Below are positions 1 to 6,299 of a DNA stretch of 6,794 nucleotides, in pieces. Positions within the stretch are counted from its first letter, which is position 1. Each line of letters starts with the position of its first letter. This DNA comes from Pleurocapsa sp. MO_226.B13 (GTDB taxonomy: Bacteria > Cyanobacteriota > Cyanobacteriia > Cyanobacteriales > Xenococcaceae). The notes under the pieces are model-generated. The model ran no database searches. It was not told where the DNA came from and saw only the letters and a program-made list of their open reading frames with translations. The position numbers and the translations under genes are program-made. Location of the stretch: positions 1 to 6,794 of the forward strand of contig JASJEI010000370.1 of NCBI GenBank assembly GCA_030064795.1, written 5' to 3'.

Positions 1-8
1 AAGGATGA

Positions 9-64
9 AACCCAACACAGGACATACTTTCGTTGGGTTACGAGTCAAGCCAACCCAACCTACG
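9..64. repeat. Cyanobacterial GTTGGGTT-type hairpin repeat
   Basis: AACCCAAC occurs at 9-16 and again at 52-59, with its exact reverse complement GTTGGGTT at 32-39. The second pair forms a perfect 8-bp stem around a 12-nt loop, followed by CTACG. Repeats of this GTTGGGTT/AACCCAACCTACG type are widespread in intergenic regions of cyanobacterial genomes (family knowledge). Here the repeat lies in frame with the open reading frame that follows, which suggests insertion into or next to a decaying gene. Function unknown; at most a hairpin in RNA. Confidence 0.7.
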
Positions 65-83
65 AAAAATCAATGTTTTAGAG

Positions 84-217
84 GTTTTGTCAGTCAATCA
101 GGATGCAGCACTCTTAAAGCTATTCCACCAGAAAAAGAACCCCTTGCTGCTCAACTACAAATCTTAGCCGACAACTATCAATTTGTTGAGATTATCAAAT
201 TACTGAATTTTTCTTAG
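84..217 (+). pseudogene. C-terminal remnant of a larger protein
   Basis: The frame ending at TAG 215-217 encodes a tail with the string EPLAAQLQILADNYQF followed by an amphipathic EIIKLL helix. This resembles the last helices of long cyanobacterial signalling proteins such as hybrid histidine kinases, which often end with a 'LA..y.fd.I..LL' segment. That resemblance is from memory and is weak. No start codon with a ribosome binding site is present. The frame is open back to the window edge, but its upstream part is the GTTGGGTT repeat rather than protein-like sequence. I read it as a gene fragment. It could instead be the true end of a gene lying mostly outside the window. Confidence 0.4.
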
Positions 218-316
218 TGCCGATCCTGAACTTTTCTCAACTAATGGGTATTTTTCCTACCCCAGATTTAACCCATACTGGTAATCAAAGAAATCGAGAT
301 CTCAAGGAGAAATATC

Positions 317-451
317 ATGAAGTTAACCTATCGCGGACAAGCATATACTCTTTTGAACAAAGTTGCTACTGTTAACACTGATCTACAGCTTACTTATCGA
401 GGTCAATCCTATCAACCTGCTAGTTTTAACAGTAGGGACAGTCTAAATTGA
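317..451 (+). CDS. DUF4278 family micro-protein (44 aa)
   Basis: This small gene encodes a 44-residue protein starting MKLTYRGQAY. The hallmark is a duplicated YRGQ(A/S)Y motif at residues 5-10 and 27-32. Together with the MKLTYRG start it is typical of the cyanobacterial DUF4278 family, whose function is unknown. The start is well supported: AAGGAGA at 304-310 is a strong Shine-Dalgarno sequence 6 nt before the ATG. There is no signal peptide or membrane segment, so it is likely cytoplasmic. The next gene frame begins 30 nt downstream on the same strand, so it may be the first gene of an operon with the broken gene and the amidinotransferase. No obvious promoter was found in 218-303. Confidence 0.8.
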   Translation: MKLTYRGQAYTLLNKVATVNTDLQLTYRGQSYQPASFNSRDSLN

Positions 452-481
452 TTTTCTAGATCATAAAAAAAGGATAAAACT

Positions 482-1065
482 TTGATTACCACACAAACTC
501 TTGAATAGACTATCACCCATCGTTTTTCAGGTCTTGATATTAGCGATCGCCAACTAGAGACCCTGATTGGACTTGCTAGTTGGCAACGCATTCCTGAATT
601 CCCTCGCCGTGGCAGAATGGTATGGCATATTTTGGAAGAGCCAGCAACGTTAGTTGACAATCCCAGCTATAAACTGAGGGCAGCCAAGCTAAAAGGAGTG
701 GGTGCCTGGAATCCCCCTGATACTAGTCGTTATCGAGATCCACTACTGGATTCCTTTACAGAAATTCCCATTCCTCCAACTACTAAACCCCTGGAGAGTT
801 TTGCCACCTATCCCCATTTCGGGTTTAATCAACAGGGAGAATATACCTTTGTCTATAGCGATCCTGCTCCCGTTGGTGGTCTCCTTCATGATCGTGCCCT
901 CCTAGAGTATCGTAGTGCCGAAACCCTGTTTCAATTACTCAAGTTCCTTCTATTAAAGAATGTGGATTTTCTACACCATCTTGGGATGTATTCAGCGTTC
1001 ATCCAGATGGGAATTGTCAATACTATCGACACAACCAAGCTCCTGTTATTCGCATTACCAAATAA
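482..1065 (+). pseudogene. Unrecognised gene broken by nonsense codon and frameshift
   Basis: An AAAGGA-type ribosome binding site (about 469-474) precedes a TTG at 482 that would start a protein beginning LITTQTLE. That reading meets an in-frame TAG at 506-508. Protein-like sequence continues in the same frame, including the strings LETLIGLASWQ, MVWHILEEPATL and SFATYPHFGFN, to about 934. There one A appears to be missing from CAAATT: reading on in the -1 frame restores VPSIKECGFSTPSWDVF and HNQAPVIRITK, ending at TAA 1063-1065. The repaired product would be about 195 residues. No start codon follows the TAG until ATG 617. I do not recognise the family. The spaced pattern LKGVG, RALLEYRSAETL, VPS faintly recalls SelO-type pseudokinases, but that is too weak to name it. 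It sits 29 nt before the amidinotransferase and was probably cotranscribed with it. Confidence 0.7.
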
Positions 1066-1094
1066 AATTCTCTCAGCTAAGGAATAAATTAATC

Positions 1095-2180
1095 ATGAAT
1101 AATTTACTGACTTTAAACCAAGTCCAAAAATCTACAGTGAATAACTGTAAAGTGTCCGTTTATGATGAATGGTCGCCCCTAGAAGAAGTTATTGTCGGAG
1201 TTGTCGAAAATGCCAGGCTTCCCGATCCCGATCCCAGTGTTCGAGGGGTAGATTTTCCCGAATTAGCGGATGAAGATATCCCCACTGGAAAATTTAGCGA
1301 TCGCGTCATCGAAGAAACGCAAGAAGATCTGGCTAATTTAATTGCTACATTGCAAGAATTAGGTGTGAAAGTTCGTCGTCCTGAAATAACGAACCATTCA
1401 ATTTCCTTTTCAACCCCAAATTGGTCGTCTTACGGACACTATAATTATTGTCCTCGTGATTTGTTTCTAGCACTAGGCAATCAAATCATCGAAACTCCCT
1501 CCCCTTCTCGCTCTCGTTATTTTGAAATGGATGCTTATAAAAAAATATTTTTAGCGTATTTCCATTCAGGAAGTCTTTGGATTTCGGCACCTAAACCCAT
1601 GCTACTTGATGAATTATTCACAACACCCAGCAGTGAAAAACATGGGTTGTTAAATACGGAAATTGCCTTTGACTCAGCGAATATTCTGCGCCTAGGTAAA
1701 GATATCCTTTATCAAGTCAGCGACTCAGGAAACCAGTTAGGAGGACAATGGTTACAATCAATTTTAGGCAATGATTACCGAGTCCATCAATGTCTAAACG
1801 TATATTTGGGTAAACATATTGATACAACTTTTAGCGTTGTTCGTCCTGGTTTAGTTGTTATTAATCCAGAACGAGTTAATGAGAATAATTTACCACCATT
1901 GTTTCACGATTGGGATAAAATTTGGTGTCCAGAACCAGTGGATATTGGATATGAAGGGTCTCCACTATCATCAATTTGGATTGCTATGAACTTTCTGATG
2001 ATTAATCCAGAATTAGCAATCGTTGATCAGCGTCAAGTTTCTTTAATTAAAGAGCTAGAAAAACGGCGTGTCAATGTGATCGGGTTGCAACTGCGCCATG
2101 CTCGTACATTAGGTGGTGGATTTCATTGTGTGACTAATGACGTGCGACGATCTGGAACACTCGAAGATTACTTTAGATAA
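1095..2180 (+). CDS. Arginine:X amidinotransferase (AGAT/CyrA/SxtG-like)
   Basis: This gene encodes a 361-residue enzyme of the glycine amidinotransferase superfamily, which transfers the amidino group of L-arginine to an amine acceptor via a Cys-bound intermediate, releasing ornithine. The N-terminal DEWSPLEEVIVG (24-35), CPRD (119-122), APKP (165-168), GKDI (Asp203), HIDTTF (His241) and GGGFHC (Cys345) match the human AGAT active site (Asp170 region, Asp254, His303, Cys407). The triad is therefore intact. Length fits the bacterial family (StrB1, CyrA and SxtG are about 350-390 residues). The start at 1095 has AAGGA at 1079-1083, 11 nt upstream. The frame is open further upstream to 960, but that part overlaps the frameshifted neighbour and is not protein-like. 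The acceptor cannot be read from the sequence: glycine (guanidinoacetate), an inosamine or a polyketide amine are all possible. The upstream partner gene is broken, so this may survive alone from a larger pathway. Confidence 0.93.
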   Translation: MNNLLTLNQVQKSTVNNCKVSVYDEWSPLEEVIVGVVENARLPDPDPSVRGVDFPELADEDIPTGKFSDRVIEETQEDLANLIATLQELGVKVRRPEITNHSISFSTPNWSSYGHYNYCPRDLFLALGNQIIETPSPSRSRYFEMDAYKKIFLAYFHSGSLWISAPKPMLLDELFTTPSSEKHGLLNTEIAFDSANILRLGKDILYQVSDSGNQLGGQWLQSILGNDYRVHQCLNVYLGKHIDTTFSVVRPGLVVINPERVNENNLPPLFHDWDKIWCPEPVDIGYEGSPLSSIWIAMNFLMINPELAIVDQRQVSLIKELEKRRVNVIGLQLRHARTLGGGFHCVTNDVRRSGTLEDYFR

Positions 2181-2210
2181 TCTCCTTCAAGAGAGCAATC
2201 ACCTTGGGAC

Positions 2211-2334
2211 CATTCGTGACAACTTAAGGCTGTAAGGTAGATGTCAAGCCAGTTTGAGAAAAAGTTTATTCCTCTCCTCGCATTGGTCACAACTTAAGCC
2301 TGAAGAGTAGTTGTCAAGTGGGTTTGAGAACTAG
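2211..2334. repeat. Two 54-nt imperfect direct repeats with internal dyad
   Basis: Copy 1 spans 2211-2264 and copy 2 spans 2281-2334, exactly 70 nt apart, with about 12 mismatches. Shared blocks include ACAACTTAAG and GTTTGAGAA. Inside each copy is a dyad: GACAACT (2218-2224) with AGATGTC (2239-2245), and CACAACT (2288-2294) with AGTTGTC (2309-2315). Each has 6 of 7 pairs and the mismatch falls at a different place, so both look like diverged copies of one GACAACT/AGTTGTC hairpin. They fill the gap between two convergent genes. The role is unknown: a dispersed repeat, a paired protein-binding site or a structured 3' end. Confidence 0.75.
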
Positions 2335-2421
2335 CAGAAAAAAAGAAGTCGGGAGAGTTTCTCTGTCGTTCTGGGAATGGGGCAATGATGAGACGAATCA
2401 GAGGTTTTCGGATGGATTTAA

Positions 2422-3207
2422 CTAAAGTTTCATTAAGTCAAAAATCAAAAAGTAGGGTAGTCGATAACAATCCTCTAATTCTGGATTGTTTTGTACTTGT
2501 TCGAGTGTAGGGCGCGGTTCGTGTAAGCGACGGATGGTAAACCCCGCTTTTTCTATTAAGCTACTCCATTGTGAGAGTGTATATCGCCAGTATGGTGTTT
2601 GCCAGTGGTATTTGAGGTGGTGCATATTCCATTGACAAACTGTAGAACCAGATTCAAAATAGCGATCGATTTTTAAGGCAACTTTGTTTCCCGATTCATT
2701 TAGTTCCCATTGACGCAAGGGAGTATCCGTACTAGGATGTGGCACTGAAAAGATCATTCGTCCTCCAGAACGTAACACCATAAAAACAGCTTGAAGACTC
2801 GAACCTACATCTGCCATATCTTGAAGGGACATACAGGCTGTAACTAGGTCAAAGCTTTGGCTCGACCAATGTTTGCTAACTTCCTCTGCTGCTATTATCC
2901 GATATTCAATACCTAATGGCTGTTGTTGTTCGTGCAATGAAGCCCATTCAATCTGTTTTTCAGCAAGATCGATACCAACTACTGTAGCTCCGTGCTTGGC
3001 AAGGGTACGACAGAAAAACCCCTGACCGCATCCGAGATCGAGAACTTTGAGCTTTTGAACTGGTTGGCAAACAGTTAGAAGAGCAGGTGCGTGTACTTCA
3101 ATACGATAATAATCTGCTTTCGATTCCACAAAATGATTCCAGGCATCTGCGCCTTGATTCCAGGCAGCTTGAGCTTCACAATTGCTAAAGTTGTGATTTT
3201 GACCCAT
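2422..3207 (-). CDS. Class I SAM-dependent methyltransferase
   Basis: This gene encodes a 261-residue Rossmann-fold methyltransferase of the Methyltransf_11/25 (UbiE/UbiG-like) type. Motif I is VLDLGCGQG (55-63) and the acidic residue after strand 2 is Asp80 in GIDLAEKQIEWA. A SFDLVTACMSLQDM segment (118-131) and LRSGGRMIFS (145-154) form the post-motifs. The C-terminal part, with WRYTLSQW, AGFTIRRLHEPRPT and LPYFLIFDL, is typical of a large family of small-molecule methyltransferases. The substrate is unknown. A longer reading from TTG at 3240 adds 11 residues, but no Shine-Dalgarno precedes it. The ATG at 3207 has GTGGAA about 8 nt upstream, so I chose it. It is convergent with the amidinotransferase. 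AGAT followed by an N-methyltransferase is the logic of creatine synthesis, but this protein does not show guanidinoacetate methyltransferase motifs. Confidence 0.9.
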   Translation of the reverse strand: MGQNHNFSNCEAQAAWNQGADAWNHFVESKADYYRIEVHAPALLTVCQPVQKLKVLDLGCGQGFFCRTLAKHGATVVGIDLAEKQIEWASLHEQQQPLGIEYRIIAAEEVSKHWSSQSFDLVTACMSLQDMADVGSSLQAVFMVLRSGGRMIFSVPHPSTDTPLRQWELNESGNKVALKIDRYFESGSTVCQWNMHHLKYHWQTPYWRYTLSQWSSLIEKAGFTIRRLHEPRPTLEQVQNNPELEDCYRLPYFLIFDLMKL

Positions 3208-3241
3208 AACATATTCCACTTTGCTCCATTGTTTATCCAAA

Positions 3242-3640
3242 TAATTTAGAGGTTTACTGATTCATCATTTTACTTTATGTGCTTCCCGTCCAATGATTTT
3301 GCGTCGTTTGTATCGGCGCGGTGATGGAGTTAATTCCTGGGGTGCTGCTCAACTCGATCGCTGTTTCAATTCTTTATCGAATGAAATATTTGCAATTCAT
3401 CTGGATACCGAAAACCAAAGTATTAAATTAGTAGCAGAAGAAATTGCAATGTATGTTGGTTTGAACGGGTAATCAGCCCGCATTCCACATATAACCTTGA
3501 CCCAAGCTTTAGATTCAATCCTTCAAGATTGGGCTGATTTGAATCGAGAAGAAGATTTGCTAGTTACTAGTTATTACCCTGAAGAAAAACTAGAGGCTAT
3601 TAAAGCCAAATTAGACAAAATGATGATTAAAGAACTCTAG
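3242..3640 (+). pseudogene. Unrecognised gene remnant with one in-frame TAA
   Basis: One reading frame is protein-like on both sides of a single TAA at 3470-3472. Before it, from ATG 3293, the product includes LRRLYRRGDGVNSWGAAQL and IKLVAEEIAMYVGL. After it comes ARIPHITLTQALDSILQDW, then a charged tail with YYPEEKLEAIKAKLDKM, ending at TAG 3638-3640. Changing TAA to CAA would fuse the parts into about 115 residues. The frame is also open upstream of 3293 to the stop at 3242-3244, and no Shine-Dalgarno precedes 3293, so the 5' end is probably missing. A well-formed terminator lies 46 nt downstream, which supports a once-expressed gene ending at 3640. I do not recognise the family. Confidence 0.5.
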
Positions 3641-3652
3641 ATTATGAGCTTG

Positions 3653-3667
3653 TATTCAGACTGAATA
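3653..3667. other. Small perfect hairpin
   Basis: TATTCA (3653-3658) and TGAATA (3662-3667) form a perfect 6-bp stem around a 3-nt loop. It lies between the stop of the broken gene and the terminator, and could be part of the 3' untranslated region or a protein-binding dyad. Nothing more can be said from the sequence. Confidence 0.4.
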
Positions 3668-3672
3668 GTGTA

Positions 3673-3717
3673 GTCGCACCTTTTGCAGGTTCGTAGTCAA
3701 ATGCGACCTGTTTTTTT
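3673..3717 (+). terminator. Rho-independent-type terminator with alternative stems
   Basis: CAGGT (3686-3690) pairs with ACCTG (3706-3710), extended by two more pairs across a bulged T, and is followed at once by seven T residues (3711-3717). This is a good intrinsic terminator for the + strand gene remnant ending at 3640. A second, overlapping stem is possible: GTCGCA (3673-3678) with TGCGAC (3702-3707). The two structures share the 3' arm and exclude each other. Confidence 0.7.
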
Positions 3718-3748
3718 GCTGTCTCGATTTAAACGCTTAATAAATTAT

Positions 3749-3762
3749 GGTACAAAAGTACC
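3749..3762. promoter_or_regulatory. Candidate LexA box (cyanobacterial type)
   Basis: GGTACAAAAGTACC is a perfect 5-bp inverted repeat with a 4-nt spacer and fits every position of the published cyanobacterial LexA consensus RGTACNNNDGTWCB. It lies in the gap between the terminator at 3717 and the tRNA gene. No intact gene starts just downstream on either strand, so it may be an orphan operator from a lost gene or a chance small hairpin. Confidence 0.4.
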
Positions 3763-3882
3763 CCCTTTCCTTGTCTTCAAGCGATCGCTATACTTACTTC
3801 TGAGGGAATATTGAGCGAGGTTCAGGACTTTTCACCAAAATATTCGGAAAAGAAGCCTTAAGATGCAAGCGATAGCACGGAG

Positions 3883-3956
<74 letters not shown>

Positions 3957-3967
3957 TTGCTTTAGTA

Positions 3968-3997
3968 AAGATAACACAGATCGCGGAAAAAAAACAA
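3968..3997 (-). promoter_or_regulatory. Promoter candidate for initiator tRNA
   Basis: On the - strand, TTGTTT (3992-3997) and TATCTT (3968-3973) are separated by 18 nt, a plausible sigma-70 -35/-10 pair. Transcription would begin a few nucleotides before the tRNA 5' end at 3956. The -35 lies just after the dgcN stop codon and overlaps an 8-nt T run on that strand. Confidence 0.4.
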
Positions 3998-4006
3998 TTT
4001 TTAGAT

Positions 4007-5041
4007 TTAATCGGGTTTAATTGCCGATAATAAAGTTTGTCCGCCAAAGCGAACTACGTCACTACAGGGTAATCCCGTTAATTGGGTAGTAGACTCAATT
4101 GCCCGATTTGCCGTAATGGTATCCATGCCGAAAGTATTCAGGGCAATCGCTTTGACTTGAACCTCGTCAAAAGCTCCTGCTGCACTGGCAACTGTTTCGT
4201 AGAGTTTAATTACTTCTGGTAAAGGAGGAATTATGATATCGGGTAAATCGCGGAGTTGTTTTGCTCCTGCACGATGAACTAAAATCAAGCCGGTTGGCTG
4301 ACTACCTCGAATTAGAGGCAAGGTAGCAGTCGAACCTGGATGCAAAAGCGAACCTTGTCCTTCAATAATAATTAGTTCCTGTCCTTGTCCTAAATCCAAA
4401 ACAGTTTTTTCTACCGCACCGGCTGCAAAATCTACCCTGACTGCATCTAGAGCAATTCCCCGTCCGGCGATCGCGATTCCTGCCTGTCCCGTGGCGACAA
4501 ATTGAGCTTTAATTCCCCGCTCTAGGGCCGCACGATATATCTCCAGACTAGTAGACATCTTGCCGATCGCCATGTCCGTACCTACTGTTAAAATTCTTTG
4601 AGCGGTAAGCGATCGCGCTTTGGCTTTGGCGATGGTCAAACCAGTCGGCTCTTGGCGAATATCCCAAATCCATTGTCCAGAACGCAGCTGAGGAAACTGA
4701 GGAGCGAGCTGCGTGTGTAAACCGTTGATAATGGAAATTCCCGCATCGACGGCAATCTTAATCTCTTGTTGGAGGCTGAGTGGTAGTTGTCCCCCTGAAG
4801 GTGCAATACCAATCAATAAAGCATCGGGTTGATATTTCAAGGCGGAGATCGCCTCGGCAACAATTGGTACGTCCTTTTGAATCCCCGTCAGTTCGACTAA
4901 AGATTTTCCCGCACAGTCGCGATCGATTACCGCCACAATGTTATTCTTGCTGTAGCGCAGGAAAGCCAATCCAGTTTTACCATGATGACTTTCGATCCCG
5001 TGGTGTAACAAAATTGCGACGCGATCGCTAGTTTTGAGCAT
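4007..5041 (-). CDS. dgcN: DUF1611 P-loop protein, DgcN-like D-glutamate N-acetyltransferase
   Basis: This gene encodes a 344-residue DUF1611 protein of the usual two-domain size. An N-terminal Rossmann-like domain (about 1-130, with HHGKTGLAFLRY, VIDRDCAG and IGIAPSGG) precedes a P-loop domain. Its Walker-A-like GTDMAIGKMS spans 154-163, with Lys161, and is followed by ATGQAGI (183-189), DFAAGAVE (204-211) and EGQGSLLHPG (227-236). Family members named DgcN N-acetylate D-glutamate with acetyl-CoA in marine bacteria, and DgcA then racemises the product. The assignment here rests on family and on the adjacent DgcA-like gene; activity in cyanobacteria is inferred. The start is firm: AGGAG at 5051-5055 lies 9 nt upstream, inside the end of dgcA. 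The 14-nt overlap with dgcA implies translational coupling. Confidence 0.85.
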   Translation of the reverse strand: MLKTSDRVAILLHHGIESHHGKTGLAFLRYSKNNIVAVIDRDCAGKSLVELTGIQKDVPIVAEAISALKYQPDALLIGIAPSGGQLPLSLQQEIKIAVDAGISIINGLHTQLAPQFPQLRSGQWIWDIRQEPTGLTIAKAKARSLTAQRILTVGTDMAIGKMSTSLEIYRAALERGIKAQFVATGQAGIAIAGRGIALDAVRVDFAAGAVEKTVLDLGQGQELIIIEGQGSLLHPGSTATLPLIRGSQPTGLILVHRAGAKQLRDLPDIIIPPLPEVIKLYETVASAAGAFDEVQVKAIALNTFGMDTITANRAIESTTQLTGLPCSDVVRFGGQTLLSAIKPD

Positions 5042-6080
5042 TGTATTTTACTCCTAGTCCTGGTTGATAGTTGGGTAACAAACGTCCTGCCTCTATAGTC
5101 GCGCCTCGAAAGGGATCGTCAGTTAAGTTTAAATGACTATCTAAGTCTAAATAATCTGCCCAAGGTGCGAGATGAGCCATAGCGGTATTAGCTAAACTAC
5201 TGTCAGAATAGCAGCCAAACATAACTTTAAGATTACAGGTTCGGGCAATTTGAATTGCTTGCATGGCTTCGGTTAATCCTCCTGTCTTCATAATTTTAAG
5301 GTTGACTCCCGCTACAGAATCAGCTAAACGAAGAATATCCGCGCTGGTAAAACAGCTTTCATCGACAAAAATTGGCAGAGGAGAAAGGTCTGATAGTGCT
5401 TTTAGTTGGTTATCGTCGGCTACTGCTAATGGCTGCTCGATATATTCTACTTTTTGTCGAGCTAACCACTGAGACATCTTCACTGCATCCTCAAACCCCC
5501 AACCTCCATTGGCATCGACAGTAAGCCTAGTATGGGGTGCTACCTGACTAATTGCCGAAACCATGGCTCGATCTGCTGCAATTCCTTCGGGACTACCCAA
5601 CTTAAGCTTAATCATTTGGACATCTAGGGTATTTTGCCAGTCTTTTAACCTTTTGACTGCCTCTTCTGGGGTACTAATACCAATAGTTACCGATATAGGC
5701 ACGATGCGATCGCGATTTAACCCCCAAATTTGCCACAGGGGTAAACCCGCTTTTTTGCCCAACCAATCATAAAGAGCTATATCTATTGCTGCCTGTATTG
5801 CTGAAGCAGCTTTTAGCTGTTGTAATTTTGCCCCAATTGCTTGTCGTTGTAAGGGATGAAACGACTCTAACTGAGGGATAATCTGCTTGAATTGTGTCAG
5901 TAAACTATTGGTATCTTTAAGCTTACTTCGATCGATGGAAAAGGGTGATGCTTCCCCCCATCCCTCAATATTTTCTGCTGCAATCTTTAGCCAAATATTA
6001 GTAGTTTGGGCTGTCGTCCCCCGACTAATTTGTAGTGCAAATTTCTTGTGAACAGTAAAAGTTGCAACTGTTAATTTCAT
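5028..6080 (-). CDS. dgcA: Enolase-superfamily dipeptide epimerase / N-acetyl-Glu racemase, DgcA-like
   Basis: This gene encodes a 350-residue enzyme of the muconate-lactonising/dipeptide epimerase branch of the enolase superfamily, with the N-terminal capping domain and (beta/alpha)8 barrel. Catalytic features are all present: KLK (Lys158, Lys160), metal ligands Asp189 (DANGGW), Glu215 (IEQPL) and Asp240 (VDES), and the second-base motif LKIMKTGG with Lys262. A capping-loop SRGTT (19-23) and a late D-x-D motif, Asp312/Asp314 in DLDS, resemble L-Ala-D/L-Glu epimerases such as YkfB, where the D-x-D binds the dipeptide amino group. Pairing with a DUF1611 gene favours the DgcA role (N-acetyl-D-Glu to N-acetyl-L-Glu). 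Muropeptide dipeptide epimerisation remains the alternative. The start at ATG 6080 matches the family's N-terminus but has no clear Shine-Dalgarno. A MITE-like element begins 14 nt upstream. Confidence 0.88.
   Translation of the reverse strand: MKLTVATFTVHKKFALQISRGTTAQTTNIWLKIAAENIEGWGEASPFSIDRSKLKDTNSLLTQFKQIIPQLESFHPLQRQAIGAKLQQLKAASAIQAAIDIALYDWLGKKAGLPLWQIWGLNRDRIVPISVTIGISTPEEAVKRLKDWQNTLDVQMIKLKLGSPEGIAADRAMVSAISQVAPHTRLTVDANGGWGFEDAVKMSQWLARQKVEYIEQPLAVADDNQLKALSDLSPLPIFVDESCFTSADILRLADSVAGVNLKIMKTGGLTEAMQAIQIARTCNLKVMFGCYSDSSLANTAMAHLAPWADYLDLDSHLNLTDDPFRGATIEAGRLLPNYQPGLGVKYNAQN
5051..5055 (-). promoter_or_regulatory. Ribosome binding site for dgcN
   Basis: AGGAG on the - strand, 9 nt before the dgcN ATG, lies wholly within the dgcA coding sequence. 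It is the best Shine-Dalgarno of the operon and fixes the dgcN start. Confidence 0.75.
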
Positions 6081-6160
6081 CTGTTTGATTATTAGACCTG
6101 TCTTGCAAAATTAAATTATCTTAGGGTAAGTAGTTTTGAAGCGGATCGAGAAAGTTCCTG

Positions 6161-6166
6161 ATTATA
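6161..6166 (-). promoter_or_regulatory. Second -10 candidate facing dgcA
   Basis: A perfect TATAAT lies on the - strand about 80 nt before the dgcA start, within the MITE-like element. No good -35 sits at a normal distance, so it is weaker than the pair at 6300-6328. Confidence 0.2.
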
Positions 6167-6299
6167 AATCGCTGCCAGTAAATTACAGCGTCAACTATAT
6201 CTGCGATGGTTCAACGCGATCGCCTTAAACCAAAATTGGGGAAATCTTCAGACAACGATTAACGTGTTCAATTCCTATTTTTTATTTTGCTAACTTCCG

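Noticed and set aside
218..303. Promoter or gene in the gap before the DUF4278 gene
   Set aside because: No convincing -35/-10 pair, hairpin or reading frame was found.
412..660. Reverse-strand reading frame of 82 codons
   Set aside because: It lies opposite the DUF4278 gene end and the broken gene, with no ribosome binding site and no recognisable protein features.
617..1087. A 156-residue intact protein from ATG 617
   Set aside because: The conserved-looking reading begins upstream of 617, and its last third after about 934 is out of frame. The better ending lies in the next frame, so this is a broken gene.
960..1094. N-terminal extension of the amidinotransferase
   Set aside because: The frame is open, but the translation does not resemble the family. 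It overlaps the real 3' part of the frameshifted upstream gene, and a Shine-Dalgarno supports ATG 1095.
2211..2334. CRISPR mini-array
   Set aside because: There are only two copies, the units are 54 nt and diverged, the intervening segment is 16 nt and there are no cas genes.
3208..3240. TTG start of the methyltransferase at 3240
   Set aside because: It has no Shine-Dalgarno, and the added 11 residues are not part of the conserved fold. ATG 3207 is better placed.
4780..5772. Plus-strand frames opposite dgcA and dgcN
   Set aside because: These are antisense shadows of two strongly supported genes, with arginine/serine-rich translations and no start signals.
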